A stretch of 64,000 nucleotides of DNA from Adiantum capillus-veneris (taxonomy: Eukaryota > Streptophyta > Polypodiopsida > Polypodiales > Pteridaceae): positions 15,251,446 to 15,315,445 of the forward strand of contig CM043969.1 in assembly GCA_014529385.2 (NCBI GenBank). Reading direction: 5' to 3'. The translations under genes and the position numbers were made by a program. Below, piece after piece: positions 22,590 to 34,570 of the stretch. The notes beneath the pieces are model-generated. The model was not told the DNA's origin, searched no databases, and was given only the letters and a program-made list of their open reading frames with translations. Each line of letters starts with the position of its first letter. The stretch's first letter is position 1.

Positions 22590-24492
22590 TGTGAGGGATC
22601 CCTTTTCAAAACTGCACTCCACACTTTAGCATATGATTGATCTTGTGTACACTTGCCACGTAATGACTCCAAAAATCCATTCTTTAGTTCCGTGAAAGCA
22701 AGTGAATTAATCTGAGGCATCCAACTTAGTGCATCCACTACTACATTATATCGCCCCTTGCAATATCCTAGCTTACAATCATAATCTTGAAGGATTTCAG
22801 CCCATCTAGCTTTATGGCCCTTCAAGTCTGTTTGAGTAGTAAACCATTTGATACTCTCATGGTCAAAAACTCCTTCAAACTCGGTGCCATATAAATAGTC
22901 TCGCCACTTTCGTAAAGCGTGAATTATGGCATAGAGCTCTTTCTCTTAAATAGAATAATTCTGTTGAGCTCTACCTAACTTTTTACTTTCAAAGGCTATA
23001 GGTCTTCCTTCTTGGAGAAGTACCGCACCAATGGATTTATCACTAGCATCAGTCTCTACCACAAACGGCTTAAGTGGGTCGACGATTGCTAGGATGGGAG
23101 CAGTGGCTATAGATACCTTGAGCTGTTCAAAACTGCATTTTTGGGCTTCTTCCCAAGAAAAGGTCTTACCTTTTGCTTTAAGTTGATCAGTCATAGGAAC
23201 AGTGATTTTGGCATAGTCACGGATATACTGTCAATAAAATCCAGCCATGCCTAAAAATATTTGAAGCTCCTCAACTGTGTTGGGATGTGGCCATCGAAGA
23301 ATGACAGCGACCTTGCCAGTGTCCATCTTGATTCCAGAATAAGAGATCACATGACCGAGGTAATGTATCTCTGTTTTAAAGAAATCGCACTTGCTTTGCT
23401 TAGCATACAGGGCATGAGCTCGTAGCTATTCGAACACTAATCATAAGTGTTCTATGTGTTCATCTTCAGTCTTACAGTAAATGAGAATGTCATCAAGGAA
23501 AACCACAATAAATTTTCCAAGATAGGGACATAAGACACTATCCACGAGTGTCATAAATGTAGATGGAGCATTGGTTAGACCAAAAGGCATAACCAAAATA
23601 TCAAAATTCCCGAACTGTGTTCTAAAGGCAGTTTTGGAGATATCTTGTAAACGGATACGCACCTGGTGGTATCCTGAACGAAGATCTATCTTTGTATAGT
23701 ATCTGCCCCATGGAGTTGATCAAACAAATCATCTACTCTTGGTAGAGGATGCTTGTTCTTGATGGTTATGGCGTTTAATCTGCGATAATCTACGCACATG
23801 CGCATAGTACCATCTTTCTTTTTTACCAATAGAATTGGTGATGCCCAAGGTGAAGTGCTAGGTCTAATGAAACCACGGGCGAGGTAGTCAGCCAACTGAC
23901 TCTCAACCTCCTTGGCTTCTTTAGCACTCATACGATAAGGTGGTTTACTCACCGGTTTAGTGCTTGGCAAGACATCTATGCCATGCTGCACATCACGTGT
24001 AGGGGGTAAACCCGGCGATAGATCACTTGAGAACACATCACTATACTCCGTGAGTAAGTGAGTCAACTTTTGTCGTGCAAAAGGAGAAAGTAAACTAGAG
24101 TTATGCTGGGATGGAGAATCTTGTAATTCCTGTAATGTTTGTTTTACAACAGTTGCACGTTGCTCTATAGAATTAAAATTGAGAGAACTTTGCTCGTTAG
24201 ATTTCTTAACACTTTGTTTATTAATAGAATTCATTGCACTTTGCATACCAATACTAGAATTCACCGCACTTTGCTCTTGAGAATTCACAAGACTTGGAGA
24301 CAAGTAGTAACACAAAAAGACTTCATCTATTAAATCTGTTTTCTGCAAAATAAAAAACTCGGTTGTACATATAAGAGGTGCAAAGGGTATATTTTTCTCG
24401 CCAAGCAGACGCACATGTTTACCATTGTCCATAAAGGATAAGGAGTTGTGTTCATAACTAGTGTGCAATGTGTTTCCTAAACCATGCACCAC
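22590..24492 (-). pseudogene. gypsy-1 pol 5' part: reverse transcriptase and RNase H
   Basis: It copies element RNA into DNA. Minus-strand order: a linker with [20 protein letters not shown]; the RT start [37 protein letters not shown] and [20 protein letters not shown] (to about 23690); a frameshift; [13 protein letters not shown] and the catalytic FLDDILIY (near 23500); two stops in the RT thumb; RNase H with FVVETDASDKSIGAVL and a stop before EKELYAIIHALRKW; then the RNase H end KGRYNVVVDALSWMPQINSL. The last intact codons precede the GTGAG duplication of LARD-1, after which the gene resumes at 17090. Confidence 0.88.
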
Positions 24493-26240
24493 TCCCGTCC
24501 TAAAACTACATCATCACGGTCCATGTTCATAACTTGGAAGTCAAGGGTCATCATATGATCTTGAACAATAAGCTCAACCCCTTGAACTACCGTGTCCCAT
24601 ACTTCTTTATCATTCCCAGACATCTGCTCCACCATATACTTGTGAGAGCAAGGAGTCTGTGTAAGCTTCAATTTCTTGACTAACTTATAGTTCAAGAAGT
24701 TCTGAGTTGCACCATCATCCACTAAAATACGAACATGTTGTCCGTTAATAGTGCTATGCATGCGAATCAAATCATGGGGGCCAAAGGTGGGCTGCCACAT
24801 TGAAGCATGCACACAACACTTGTGCTTTTCTTCCATATGAAGAACCACTACAGCACAATATTTAGGAGATGAATCTAATGTGAGGCGTTGCACCGTGTGC
24901 ATGGCCTTTTCTTTGCCTTGCAAAAGAGGACAATCTTTCTTGTTATGTTGGTCTGAAAGACATCTAAAACACAAATTGTGTTTCTTTGCACTCTCAAAAT
25001 CGGCAGTGCTGAGAGACCCACGTGGAGTATCTCGTGAGTGCTTAGGCTTCTTAGCCTCTTGTGGGCGTGGAGAGGTAGATTGTCTCTTATTCCTCTTGGA
25101 ACGTGTGGGAGATCTACCTCGCCATTGGCTCTTAGCCACATTTCTCTTAGCAAAATTATTCTTAGTGTAGGGAATATTTTCTTTCCTCTCTTGGTCATCA
25201 TCATATCTTTGGGTATGACTGATGGCTTCTTCCAAAGTTTTTGGATGTTGGGTCTTGACATGAAGACGATAGTCTTTGTCAAGACTCCTATTAAAACCCC
25301 GTATCTTTTGGAATTCATCTATACCTTCTAGTTTTAATATGATTTTTCAATACTTTGAAAGGTACATTGTGAGAGAGAGGCCAGACATGCGGCATGCATC
25401 CCATGTTAACCAATTCTTATCTTCTTCATTGGAGTCCAAAAACTCTTTGGAGAAAGAAGCTTGAAACACAGCCCAAGACGAGGACGAGCATCTATTGGAA
25501 ATGTCATCCACCACTTATAGGCCTTGCCTTTAAGAGATAGACTTGTTTCCACAGTCGTCTTTATATCCGGGGTGTGTCTCAATCGATGAATATCACTCCA
25601 TTTGTGTAAGAACGTATTGACCGCATCCTTGTTGCGATCACGCTCTTCCCGTGAAATTCAGGAATGGTGATATTCTTAAGTAATGCATTGCTACCTTCTG
25701 CATCTTCTGCAGCATTTGTCCCTTGGACTCCTTGAGTTGTGTGAGCTTGGTTCCCTTGAACCGTGAGTCTTTATATCCGGGGTGTGTCTCAATCGATGAA
25801 TATCACTCCATTTGTGTAAGAACGTATTGACCGCATCCTTGTTGCGATCACGCTCTTCCCCGTGAAATTCAAGAATGGTTATATTCTTAAGTAATGCATT
25901 GCTACCTTCTGCAGCATTTGTCCCTTGGACTCCTTGAGTTGTGCGAGCTTGATTCCCTTGAACTGTGCCACTTGTGGCTCCTTGAGTCGTCTGCGAATTC
26001 ATAAATTTCACAAGTAACTCCGTAAGATTGGTAACATTTGCATTAAGTGCAGAGAGGTTGCATTAAAGTACGCTTTGGCGATTTTTCAAAGTTTTGAAAG
26101 CAGCCATATCTACAAGGCCATGATCTCCTAGATCATCATCATCATGCATATTAGTGTCAGTTGCACCTGTGGTGCCCTGATTTTGGTCTATGTGCTCAAA
26201 ATCAAACGTGTGTGTAGGTGGGATATCCTCACTGGCCATG
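24477..26240 (-). pseudogene. gypsy-1 gag and protease
   Basis: Gag coats the RNA; the protease processes the polyprotein. A plausible start is the ATG at 26240 (MASEDIPPTHTFDF). The capsid part includes ITILEFHGEERDRNKDAVN. A 210-bp duplication (25558-25977) and a frameshift follow. The later frame (25235-24477) has a basic region, a zinc knuckle CFRCLSDQHNKKDC (CX2CX4HX4C, near 24970) and the protease region ILVDDGATQNFLN (near 24720), where DDGA stands in for the usual D-S/T-G-A, ending [11 protein letters not shown] follows with a small overlap. Confidence 0.85.
25558..25977. repeat. 210-bp tandem duplication within gypsy-1 gag
   Basis: TCTTTATATCCGGGGTGTGT recurs at 25558 and 25768. The copies differ by a 9-bp indel and a 1-bp indel (CTTCCCGTG against CTTCCCCGTG) that shifts the frame in the left copy. 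Confidence 0.93.
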
Positions 26241-26960
26241 GTAAACACACACTAATGCAAAGAGAGAAAAAAAACAGCAACTTGTACCTTGTGAAATTGA
26301 AGTCTTTGTGTTTTGTATGCTCCACGATTTGCGTTGCATGCGAACCTCACCTTGTGAAAATTTAAGCACTTCACTTGTCGTTCGTTGTAAGAACACCTTC
26401 GTTGATTCTTCACAAAAACCCGTCGTTTTTGTAAAGGATTTTGTTCACTTTGAAGCTACCTCCTTGAGGAAAAAGAATTTTTGGAGTAAAACTTGCCTTC
26501 CTCCAAGAAGTGAAAAGGAAGGGTGAAGCTACTTCCTTGAAGTTTGAAGCTTTCCCTTTCCTTCTCGTTTTCCTTTCAACACAAGTAGGCTATATTTCCT
26601 TGTTATACACAACAAGTGCCAATAGCTTGATGGTAAAGTGTTGTCCTTTTACCCTCATGGGGTGGGTTAAGCCCTCTTTTATACAAAGGTTAAGCGGGCC
26701 TTCCTACGCGCGCAACCAACGACACCAACAAAAGACTTTAGAGCCGTCGAATTGCCATCAAGTTTGCCTTGGTTGCTCGATGTGGAGGACGTAGATGGGG
26801 CGGCCGCGGTCGGATGTCGCTTTCTATCCGCACGTTGCGCACAGGAAAGCATGTCTGTCTTCTTTTGCTGCACAACGAAGACGTCGCTGTCTGCAGAACG
26901 TGGGAGAGAAGCAGAACTTCGCACGCACATGCAACCCGCTTTTCACCTCCTCCCAAAAAT

Positions 26961-26973
26961 AGCTCGGATACCA
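26961..26973 (-). other. gypsy-1 primer binding site, tRNA-iMet type
   Basis: The minus strand reads TGGTATCCGAGCT next to the 5' LTR; one base differs from TGGTATCAGAGCT. Confidence 0.85.
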
Positions 26974-26974
26974 G

Positions 26975-27097
26975 TGAAAGGGCGGTGGTAATGCGTGTGC
27001 TAGTCTCCACCCAACCGTGCTATCTTATAGCCTCCCCCTAGCGTACACACTGTCCGGTCGTGCCGATGTCCTTGCCCATAGGACCCATGTCTTTACA
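26975..27097 (-). repeat. gypsy-1 5' LTR
   Basis: 123 bp, partner of 15493-15615, followed by GCAAT. Confidence 0.92.
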
Positions 27098-27102
27098 GCA
27101 AT

Positions 27103-29980
27103 TGTTCTAGAATGTACAAATGGAGCATCATATAGATAGCTCTAGTGGATTATAAAGGAAGGAAAATAGAGTTTCAAACCAAGTTTGGAGTAATCTTGAA
27201 AAGCATTTGCATGCAAAAGGGATCAACATAATGGCGGGTACATTTAACATTTGGAAGAAATCAAAGTACATTGAATTTAGAGTGATGGCTCCAAGGGAAG
27301 TCTTTGAAGAAGAAATTCTTGGTCTATGATACAAAACCAATGTGATAGAGGATCTACAACACTTTTCCTATCTTGTCCATGCTAAGCAAAGAAGCAAATC
27401 CGAGTACCTTTAGTGAAAGAGTGCAAGAAGAAGCTTGAAGTAGTAGCTTTTAATTTCACATATCAAGAGAAAGGTAAAGCTAAAGTGGAGCCTTCCAAAA
27501 CCTCTAACTTCATCATCTTGTATGTGTCTACATTGATGGATTCTAGAAGAATCTCCACATCTGAGGATGAAAATGTAACACAAGAGTCTTTGTTAAGCAC
27601 AATAAATGACTCATCACTTTCAGCTCATAACATAAAATCAAAAGTCTATCAATTAAAACATCCTACCATAGTATTTTTGAAGTGGAAACCAGAAAAGAAA
27701 GTGTTTGTTTCAAGCACTTATGTTCAAATCAACGATCCAATATGACTTAAAGATTCACATGTAGCATGAAAAACAAGCACATGGGCTGGATAGATTCTTG
27801 ATATAGCTTCGAACTACTTTGAAGGTCAAAGACACTTATGGGTACCAAGCCACAAGTCACGGCCTACGTGGAGAATTAAGGCACTAAGAAAAGATCAACC
27901 CAAAAAGGAGGTGAAATTAGGCAAAGCTAAGAGAAGGCAAAGACACCAATCAAAGGATTTTACCTCTTAAGAACCTTCCAAAAGTAAGTTGTGAAGTCTC
28001 ATGTTGCAACAAAAAGAATAGGAGAATCCATCTACATTAAATGAATGGGATCTTGTGCTAAACATCAACAACGGATTGTTCCACTTAAGCTACTAAAAGG
28101 ACAAGGGCTCTACCAAGGTTGAATGTGAATGTGTTCCAAAATCGTCTCATAAGCTAGGTTGAGATCTAAATAAATTTGACATGAAGCAAGGCCTACACTA
28201 CCATCAAAGGATTCTATACAACATGCTATTTAGAGAGTAAATCAAACAATGGAGATTCAAAACTTCAAGGACAAGACCACAATGCAAGCTGCGAATTCAC
28301 AAACAATCGAACACGTAAGGCACAAAAAACTTTATTGCCAATTTGGTCTTTCAACAACCCTCTCTTTGAGAACTTTGTATCATTTTGGAGATAGCCATGG
28401 GAACATGAGTTTGATTATGATCGTGAGTTTGAGGGAATGACTTTAGAATCATTATGCATTATGATTATGGGCCTTCTAGGCACTTTGAGCATTTATTGGA
28501 AGCCCATGATATGAGTCATCTTTGACATGGAAACCATGATATGATCCACTTTTTACATGGAAACCTATGAGCCATTTTGACGCTTATGAATTTTTTTAAA
28601 ATTTTGCATAGCTTAAACCCTAAGGAAAGGATTGTTTTTTGCATAGCTTAAACCCTAAGGAAAGGATTGTTTAAACTAGCTTCAACCTATAAATATACCC
28701 TTATGAAATTCATGTGATATGAGATGACATGACATGATATGATGGTAGTTTTGGTGCATGAGCATAGTATTAAATCAGCCCCTATATTCTAGGGTCAACC
28801 CTTCTTCCTAGGGATGCTTCTTTGCATGCACTTGGACTCTTATGTATTGTACTACACATTGTACTCCTCAAGGGATAAGCCTAACTCATTTCTATAAAGA
28901 GAGACCTCTTGTACTCTCTTGGATCTAGTTCAATGAGTAAGTTTCATTTCATTTTTAATCTCTTGTTATGTGTACTTAAGTTGAATTGATGATGAATACT
29001 ATTTTGAATTATCCTCAATAGGCCAACACGTTCTTTGCTCTATAATAGAAAGGGCAACACCGAACATTTAGATGTGTGATATTCCCCTCAATAATGCCCC
29101 TGTACTATGAGACCATGAAACCTATGAAAGCTACCAATTTCAGTAGTGTGTTAGTATTTGTTGCATTCTTGAAGATAAATAATTTCCATGAAAGGCATAA
29201 AGGAAAGTAAACTAGATGTGTTGTGTTTGCTTACATATGAACTAAATGGAAAAGCAAGTTGTCGAAAAACCAAGAGTAATGGTTAGTTGTGTCAAATTAA
29301 TCTTCCTTCATATGCTTTTAAAGGATTGAATTTTCATCACAGTTCATTGTAAAAACTTTCTAAAATCTATATACACTCGAAATATTGATGAAGCTAACGT
29401 AGATTCCACACAGTAAAGGTTGAACCACATCCAAGGGCTTCCAAATAGAGCCAAACTACCAAAAATATAGTTGAAAGTATGAATTAAAGATACAATTAAA
29501 AAAACTCCATGACAAGTTTTAACCAACAACATTAATTTTGTCATGATGAGTGATGAGCAAAAGCTACAATAAGACAAACGATCAATCCAATAAAAAGTGC
29601 GTTGAAAATTCTATGTTCCCATGGAAATGATGTGTTATGTTATGAATTTTGTTGGGAAGGACTGTGAAAACTTCACCATGTAAGGAATCTTGTCTCTCTT
29701 ATCCCTATTCCCCTCCTCCTAAGAAATCAATTTGTTAGCTAAACTTAAAAGCATCAATGCACGAAAAGTATCAATCTCTATTTTTCTTTCAAAAATACAT
29801 TTAAGAAGCATTAAAATGAGGACGTTCCTTCTCAACACTATATACCATGGGATCTTAAATGAACCCCAATTGGTGGGATCGACTATGCGAAACTAACACA
29901 TGTTTTTTATGACTACGGGAACCGTTGGATACGGTCCGAGTTCACTTTATATGTGCAAGTTTACTTTTGCTTACCAAGTT
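27103..29980. other. Intergenic, no gene assigned
   Basis: A 110-codon plus-strand frame at 27413-27745 (beginning near KECKKKLEVVAFNF, charged and without recognisable domain) is the longest. A 34-bp unit GCATAGCTTAAACCCTAAGG is tandemly doubled at 28607-28673. CTATAAATATACCC (28688) and CTATAAAGAGAGACCTCTTG (about 28895) resemble promoter and U5 parts of an LTR, but I could not find matching ends. Confidence 0.4.
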
Positions 29981-29984
29981 TACA

Positions 29985-30130
29985 ACCAACGCGAGTGCTG
30001 GTTAGATCAACCTCCCAAGAAGCGGGCCACGGGTTCAAGACCTGGACTGTGAGCGAGGAAGCCAACGCAAATGACATTTTGAGGGCCGCCATCAATTTTC
30101 CTCAAGATCTGTGCATAACTCTACCCACCA
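29985..30130 (+). mobile_element. Possible tRNA-derived SINE
   Basis: GCGAGTGCTGGTTAGATC (29991-30008) resembles the A box region of SINEs, and GGTTCAAGACC (30032-30042) is one base from the B box consensus GGTTCGANNCC. Their spacing, about 30 bp, suits a tRNA-derived promoter. I see no terminal poly-A or T tract and no target duplication, and no second copy in the window. Confidence 0.35.
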
Positions 30131-30239
30131 TAAATCCCACCTCCCAGGTTCATTTAAGACCACGTGTGCGACAGTGTCGTGGGAAGTCCCTATCTATCGA
30201 CATTAAAGCTCCATCTGACTGGTTTGGCACGTACTATTA

Positions 30240-31431
30240 ATTGTGGAAGACAAGCTATCCATGATTATATACCATGGGCAGATGGAGAAAGCAACACCCA
30301 ATGCTGAAAAAGCAACAGCTTTTGTCAAGTAGGAAGGACCCAAATCAGAACATTGCCAAAAGGCAAAGTCAAAATTTGGGGTAATGCCCTGAACAATTAT
30401 GTATTATGTATTCCAATCCTTCATGGACCTCATGGAATGCTCAAAAGAGGCTCAGAGTTATCCTTCAAGAGAGTGCTAGACATGTAAATGGTTTACCAAT
30501 AAGTAGGCATGGCACTCTTAAGGAAGGTGCACATCACCCAACGAGCTATTGCTTTCAATATCAGCTTGTATTTCTTTGCCCTCCTGAGTGGCTCGTAAGC
30601 TTACACAAGCGCTGAAGGCACGAACAAATGTGATAGGAGAATAGCTCCGTTCCATTAAAATTTGAACTTGCCAGTATGCTTCAGCTGATCAAAACAATTC
30701 AGTTCTTAGATTCTCCCTTTTCACGTATCTGTTCCATTAAAATTTGAACTTGTCAAACTTGCCCCAATAATGTTTGATGAGCCAACCTGTTCAAACACCA
30801 CTTGGGCATCCTGCAAGCTTTCAGCCTCTTCCAGCATAGGCGCTATGTAGTTGCCAACCGATTGCGTGCCGACTCTATTTTTAGGGTAAGGCATACAAAC
30901 GTAGCACCTAAACTGGGGTTCCCTCTTTCATGCACTTGAGAAACATAAGTTCAATTTTGTGGACTGATTTTGTTAAATGTAGAGATCGCAGGGCCTCATC
31001 AAATTGAGCTGCTGTTACTATGCACCCACATAGAAGACTGCATGTCGAGTTTCTGAAGCATAGCAGCAAACCCGCTTCGACTATGAACTGCATCGTAAGC
31101 AGCTGTATGCATGAAATATGGGGCAATGGGTTTCCTCTTAAACTCAAAGCTTTCTGGTAAACTCCATGCAAACAATGTTAGGCTGCAGGAAGTTTTCATT
31201 TCCAAGCTTTCCACATTGTCTTGATCAAGTGGGCGCCCTGCCGATTTTAGGTTGCACCATGAAAAACCAGGCTTTCAGTATAGTTTCTGACATACTTTTG
31301 GGGATGCATCCGTTTTAGAAAGTTAACTTGTAACGACAAAAACACTTCCTGCTTTCAAAACCGCTTTTCTATTCCTGATAATAGTGAGGTAGCAGCATAA
31401 CAATCTTCACATACCCGCATGTAGTCTGCTT
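30240..31431. other. 3' side of the PPR gene, no further gene assigned
   Basis: Minus-strand frames at 30908-31171 and 30999-31214 have no recognisable motif. The part nearest the PPR stop codon is presumably its 3' untranslated region. Confidence 0.4.
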
Positions 31432-33370
31432 TCAAGGGGCATTTTTAATTCTCATGCATTCAATGTTTTTGGCATCCTCCTGCATGCCAGCGGCCGCATA
31501 AATCTTACTCATTAAGACATATACTGTCGCATTACATCGATCTAGTCGTACTACATGCTCGAAGGCGAACCTTCCAAGCTTCACATTTCCCCATTTTCGA
31601 CAAGCACCTAGAAGAGCGACCCAAACTAGAGGATGATCAGATGATGGCATCATATTGATTACTCTCATAGCTTTGTCAAAGAGCCTTGCATGCCCAAAAA
31701 GATCAACTAAGCAAGTAAAGTGTTCTTCGTTTGGTGCAATGCTGTATCTTTTCCTCATGTCATCAAAATACATTTGGCCTTCATCCACCATACCTGAGAG
31801 ACGACATGCAGCAAGAACATTAACAAAAGTGATTGCATCTGGGGAGATGCCCTCCTGTTGCATCAACCGAAAACAATCCAGAGCTTCCTTGGCCAGCCCT
31901 TGTTGGGCGTATCCTCCTATAAGTGCAGTCCAAGAGACTACATTTGGAGAGAGTCCCTCACTCCGCATACGCTTAAAACAGCCCAAAGCTTCCTGGCCTA
32001 GCCCCTGTTGGGCATATCCTGCAATCAATGCACTCCAAGAGATTGCATCCCGAACAGGAAGCTCATCAAGAACTTCTTGTGCTTTCAAAAGTACACCACA
32101 TTTGGCATACATGTCGACCAAAGCTGCACAAAGCACATCGTCCTTTTTCAAGAGCTCCTGACTAACAATCTCATCATGAATGTGCTTGCCCATGCCAACG
32201 TCTTTCATAATGCCACATGCCTTCAAAATGCAGGCATACGTGACTGCATCTGGAGAGAATCCCTTGCTTTGCATTTGATGAAAACAGCTCAGAGCTTCCT
32301 GGCCCTGCCCCCGTCGAACATATTCTGCAATTAGTACAGTCCACGAGACAGCATCCCGGACAGAAAGCTCATCAAGAACTTGTGCTGCTCTCAAAAGTAC
32401 ACCACATTTGGCGTACATGTCGACCAAAGCATTGCCAAGTGCAATGCTTTTTTTCAACAGCCCCTGGCTGACAATCTCTTCATGGATTTTTTTGCCCATG
32501 TCAATGTCTTGCATAATGCCACATACCTTCAAAATGCAAGCATAGGTGATTGCATCTGGAGAGAAGCCCTCACTTTTCATCCGATGAAAGCAGCCCACAG
32601 CTTTGTGGCCCTGTGCCTGTTGGGCGTATCCTGCAATAAGTGTAGTCCAAGAGATGACATCTCGAACAGGAAGCTCATCAAGAACTTGTTGTGCTTTCAA
32701 AAGCACGCCACATTTGGCATACATGTCAACCAAAGCATTGCCAAGTACGACATCGTTTCTCAACAGCCCCTGACTGACAATCTCATCGTGTATTTGTTTG
32801 CCCATGTCAATGTCTTGCATAATGCCACATGCCTTCAAGATGCAAGCATAGGTAAAGGCACTTGGAGAGAGGCCCTCGCTTCGAATTCGATGAAAACAAC
32901 CTAGAGCTTGTTTGCCCTGCCCATGTTGAACATACCCTGCAACAAGTGCATTCCAAGAGACAACATCCCGGACAGGAAGCTCATCAACGACTTGTTGTGC
33001 TCTGACAAGTGCACCGCATTTGGCGTACATACTGACCAACGTGTTCCCTAAGTATGTGTCCTTCTCAAGTAACCCACTACCACGAATATCAGCATGTATC
33101 CTACTGCCTTGGTATAAATCCTTTTTCTCAGCACAAGCTTTTAGTGCCGTCATTAAAGAAAGCCTGATTGCTTTCAGGTCCTTATCATTGGCTCCCACTC
33201 CAGGTTTGATATTCCAAATTCTTTTTGAGCTGCTCTGAGATTAAAAACAAAAAAACCAGAGATTTTACATCAAAAATGAGAAAACTCGTGCGCATGCGCA
33301 TGCGCGTGTGCGTGTGCGTGCGTGGTTTTTGGTTGCCCAGGATTACCTTGACAGTAGAGGTCGCCCCCAT
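31432..33370 (-). CDS. PLS-class pentatricopeptide repeat protein, two exons
   Basis: Such proteins bind organelle RNA, usually for C-to-U editing, in plastids or mitochondria. Model: exon 1 33370-33347 (ATG, 8 codons), a 112-bp intron with GTAAT donor and a pyrimidine-rich acceptor ending TCTCAG, exon 2 33234-31432; 608 residues. The intron is inferred because exon 2's frame is closed by a TAA upstream and has no early ATG. Joining in phase 0 gives MGATSTVK followed by SSSKRIWN. Four P-L-S blocks with a period of 102 residues (SW at 101, 203, 305, 407) are followed by one S motif (442) and a partial E motif (WVALLGACRKWGNVKLGR). The protein stops at ECMRIKNAP without the E+ and DYW domains, so an editing factor of this form would need a deaminase partner. 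I cannot judge the targeting peptide. Confidence 0.85.
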
Positions 33371-33496
33371 AGCCTCGGACCACAAAATTCCTATAAAACT
33401 TAAGCCGAAATTGCTAATAGCTGTGTCTGGCTTCACACGATAGCGACAGAAAGGAGGGTTCAAAAGAAGTATCCCAAAAAAGTCAATTTTTTCTTT

Positions 33497-33499
<3 letters not shown>

Positions 33500-33571
<72 letters not shown>
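33500..33571. repeat. (CT)n(AC)n compound microsatellite
   Basis: CT dinucleotides followed by AC dinucleotides, about 130 bp 5' of the PPR start codon, so possibly in its promoter or leader. Confidence 0.95.
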
Positions 33572-33573
<2 letters not shown>

Positions 33574-33816
33574 TTGAGAGAGTAATATTCAAGGAGACCA
33601 CGGGGAGGAGGGCATGTTGCATTATGCGAGAAGTCATGGAAAAGTAAATCCATAATGGAGTTGTTTCTCAACAGGGCACCCCATGCTCATCAAGTTATGT
33701 GTATAAATAAAAGCATGAAAAGTTCTTGATGAACTCCCACTTTGGTATGTAGCAGGTTGAAATGTGCTTATGTCGAACACGGAAGATGAGGAAGCACTGA
33801 GATTTCATAAAAGCTC

Positions 33817-33839
33817 GGGGGGGGGGGGGGGGGGGGGGG
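33817..33839. repeat. Homopolymer of 23 G
   Basis: Uninterrupted G run followed by AGGTGCGG. By analogy with 15619-15644 it could be an expanded polypurine tract, but I see no LTR beside it. Confidence 0.9.
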
Positions 33840-34192
33840 AGGTGCGGCAGAAGGGGTTATTAAATTTTATTTTTTCTCACAATTTCACATATAGAAGGAT
33901 ACTATAAAAGGAAATTTGGAAAAAATTCACAGATTGAATAGGAAACGGGTATATTTTATTTGTCAAAAATTCACAGAGAAGGAGTTCTATAAATAGTCCT
34001 TAAATGCACGCGATGTACACAATTTATACATATTGATCCCCCGAGCATGAAAGAATGTGAACTAAGAGTTTCTCTACATCTACAATCACCTATGCTTTGC
34101 ATCTTGAAGGAATCTGACATTATGTAAGAAGTTGACAATAGCAAACAACTTGATGATGAGAATTGAGAGAAACGCTTTAATAAGAGCATATA
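33840..34192. other. Intergenic, no gene recognised
   Basis: AT-rich, with short frames only. Confidence 0.5.
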
Positions 34193-34570
34193 TGTAATGA
34201 CCCCCTTGGGTATTGTCATGCTCTCCACCTCCCAACCACTCTCTAGATAGTCCTTGGCCTAAAGACCCCTGAACCATATGGGAAAGCCCTCTAGACACCT
34301 AGGAAAAGATAAATAATGACATGGTCCAATAGCGAGAGGATGCAACCTCTGTAGCCAATGAGCATTTGCACTTTGAGCATTATCATTGTGTCTATACTCA
34401 CTCTCTCTCTCTCTCCTCTTGCATTTGGCATAGCCTAATCCTAACCTCCATATCTCTAACCCTAAATTTAACACCATGGTTAAACTAAGGCTTCACCCTC
34501 TATAGCCTAATGCTAAACCATTGGTAATTAGAGAGCACGCTTCCGCGCTTCCTAGGAAGTGGTATCAGAG
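34193..34570 (+). repeat. LTR-like sequence with adjacent primer site
   Basis: Begins TGTAATGACCCCC, a common plant LTR start, and TGGTATCAGAGC, an exact tRNA-iMet primer site, lies at 34556-34567. The LTR end is unclear (CTTCCTAGGAAG precedes the primer site instead of a CA end). The first 90 bp or so match 42120-42209 in inverse orientation. Confidence 0.45.

Larger units (their letters stand above)
15493..27097 (-). mobile_element. gypsy-1: chromovirus, complete ends, split by LARD-1
   Basis: 123-bp LTRs (TGAAAGGG to TTACA) at 15493-15615 and 26975-27097, about 9 differences. The flanking bases GCAA (15489-15492) and GCAAT (27098-27102) are the target duplication, with one base ambiguous at the LTR edge. 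Minus-strand order: tRNA-iMet primer site, gag with zinc knuckle, protease, RT, RNase H, integrase, chromodomain, purine tract. This domain order plus a C-terminal chromodomain defines a chromovirus. Without the 5.5-kb LARD-1 insertion it is about 6.1 kb. It is inactive through stops, frameshifts, a gag duplication and the insertion. Confidence 0.93.

Noticed and set aside
24139-25464. Plus-strand frames of 63-98 codons
   Set aside because: Antisense to gypsy-1 gag, protease and RT; no domain of their own.
29985-30060. tRNA gene
   Set aside because: A- and B-box-like strings are present, but I cannot draw an acceptor stem or anticodon arm; a SINE is more likely.
31655-32904. Plus-strand frames of 108-174 codons, repeated along the sequence
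   Set aside because: They are antisense shadows of the PPR repeats.
31900-33000. Regularly spaced DNA repeats that could suggest a CRISPR-like array
   Set aside because: The period is 306 bp, it is coding, and it corresponds to P-L-S repeat blocks of a PPR protein.
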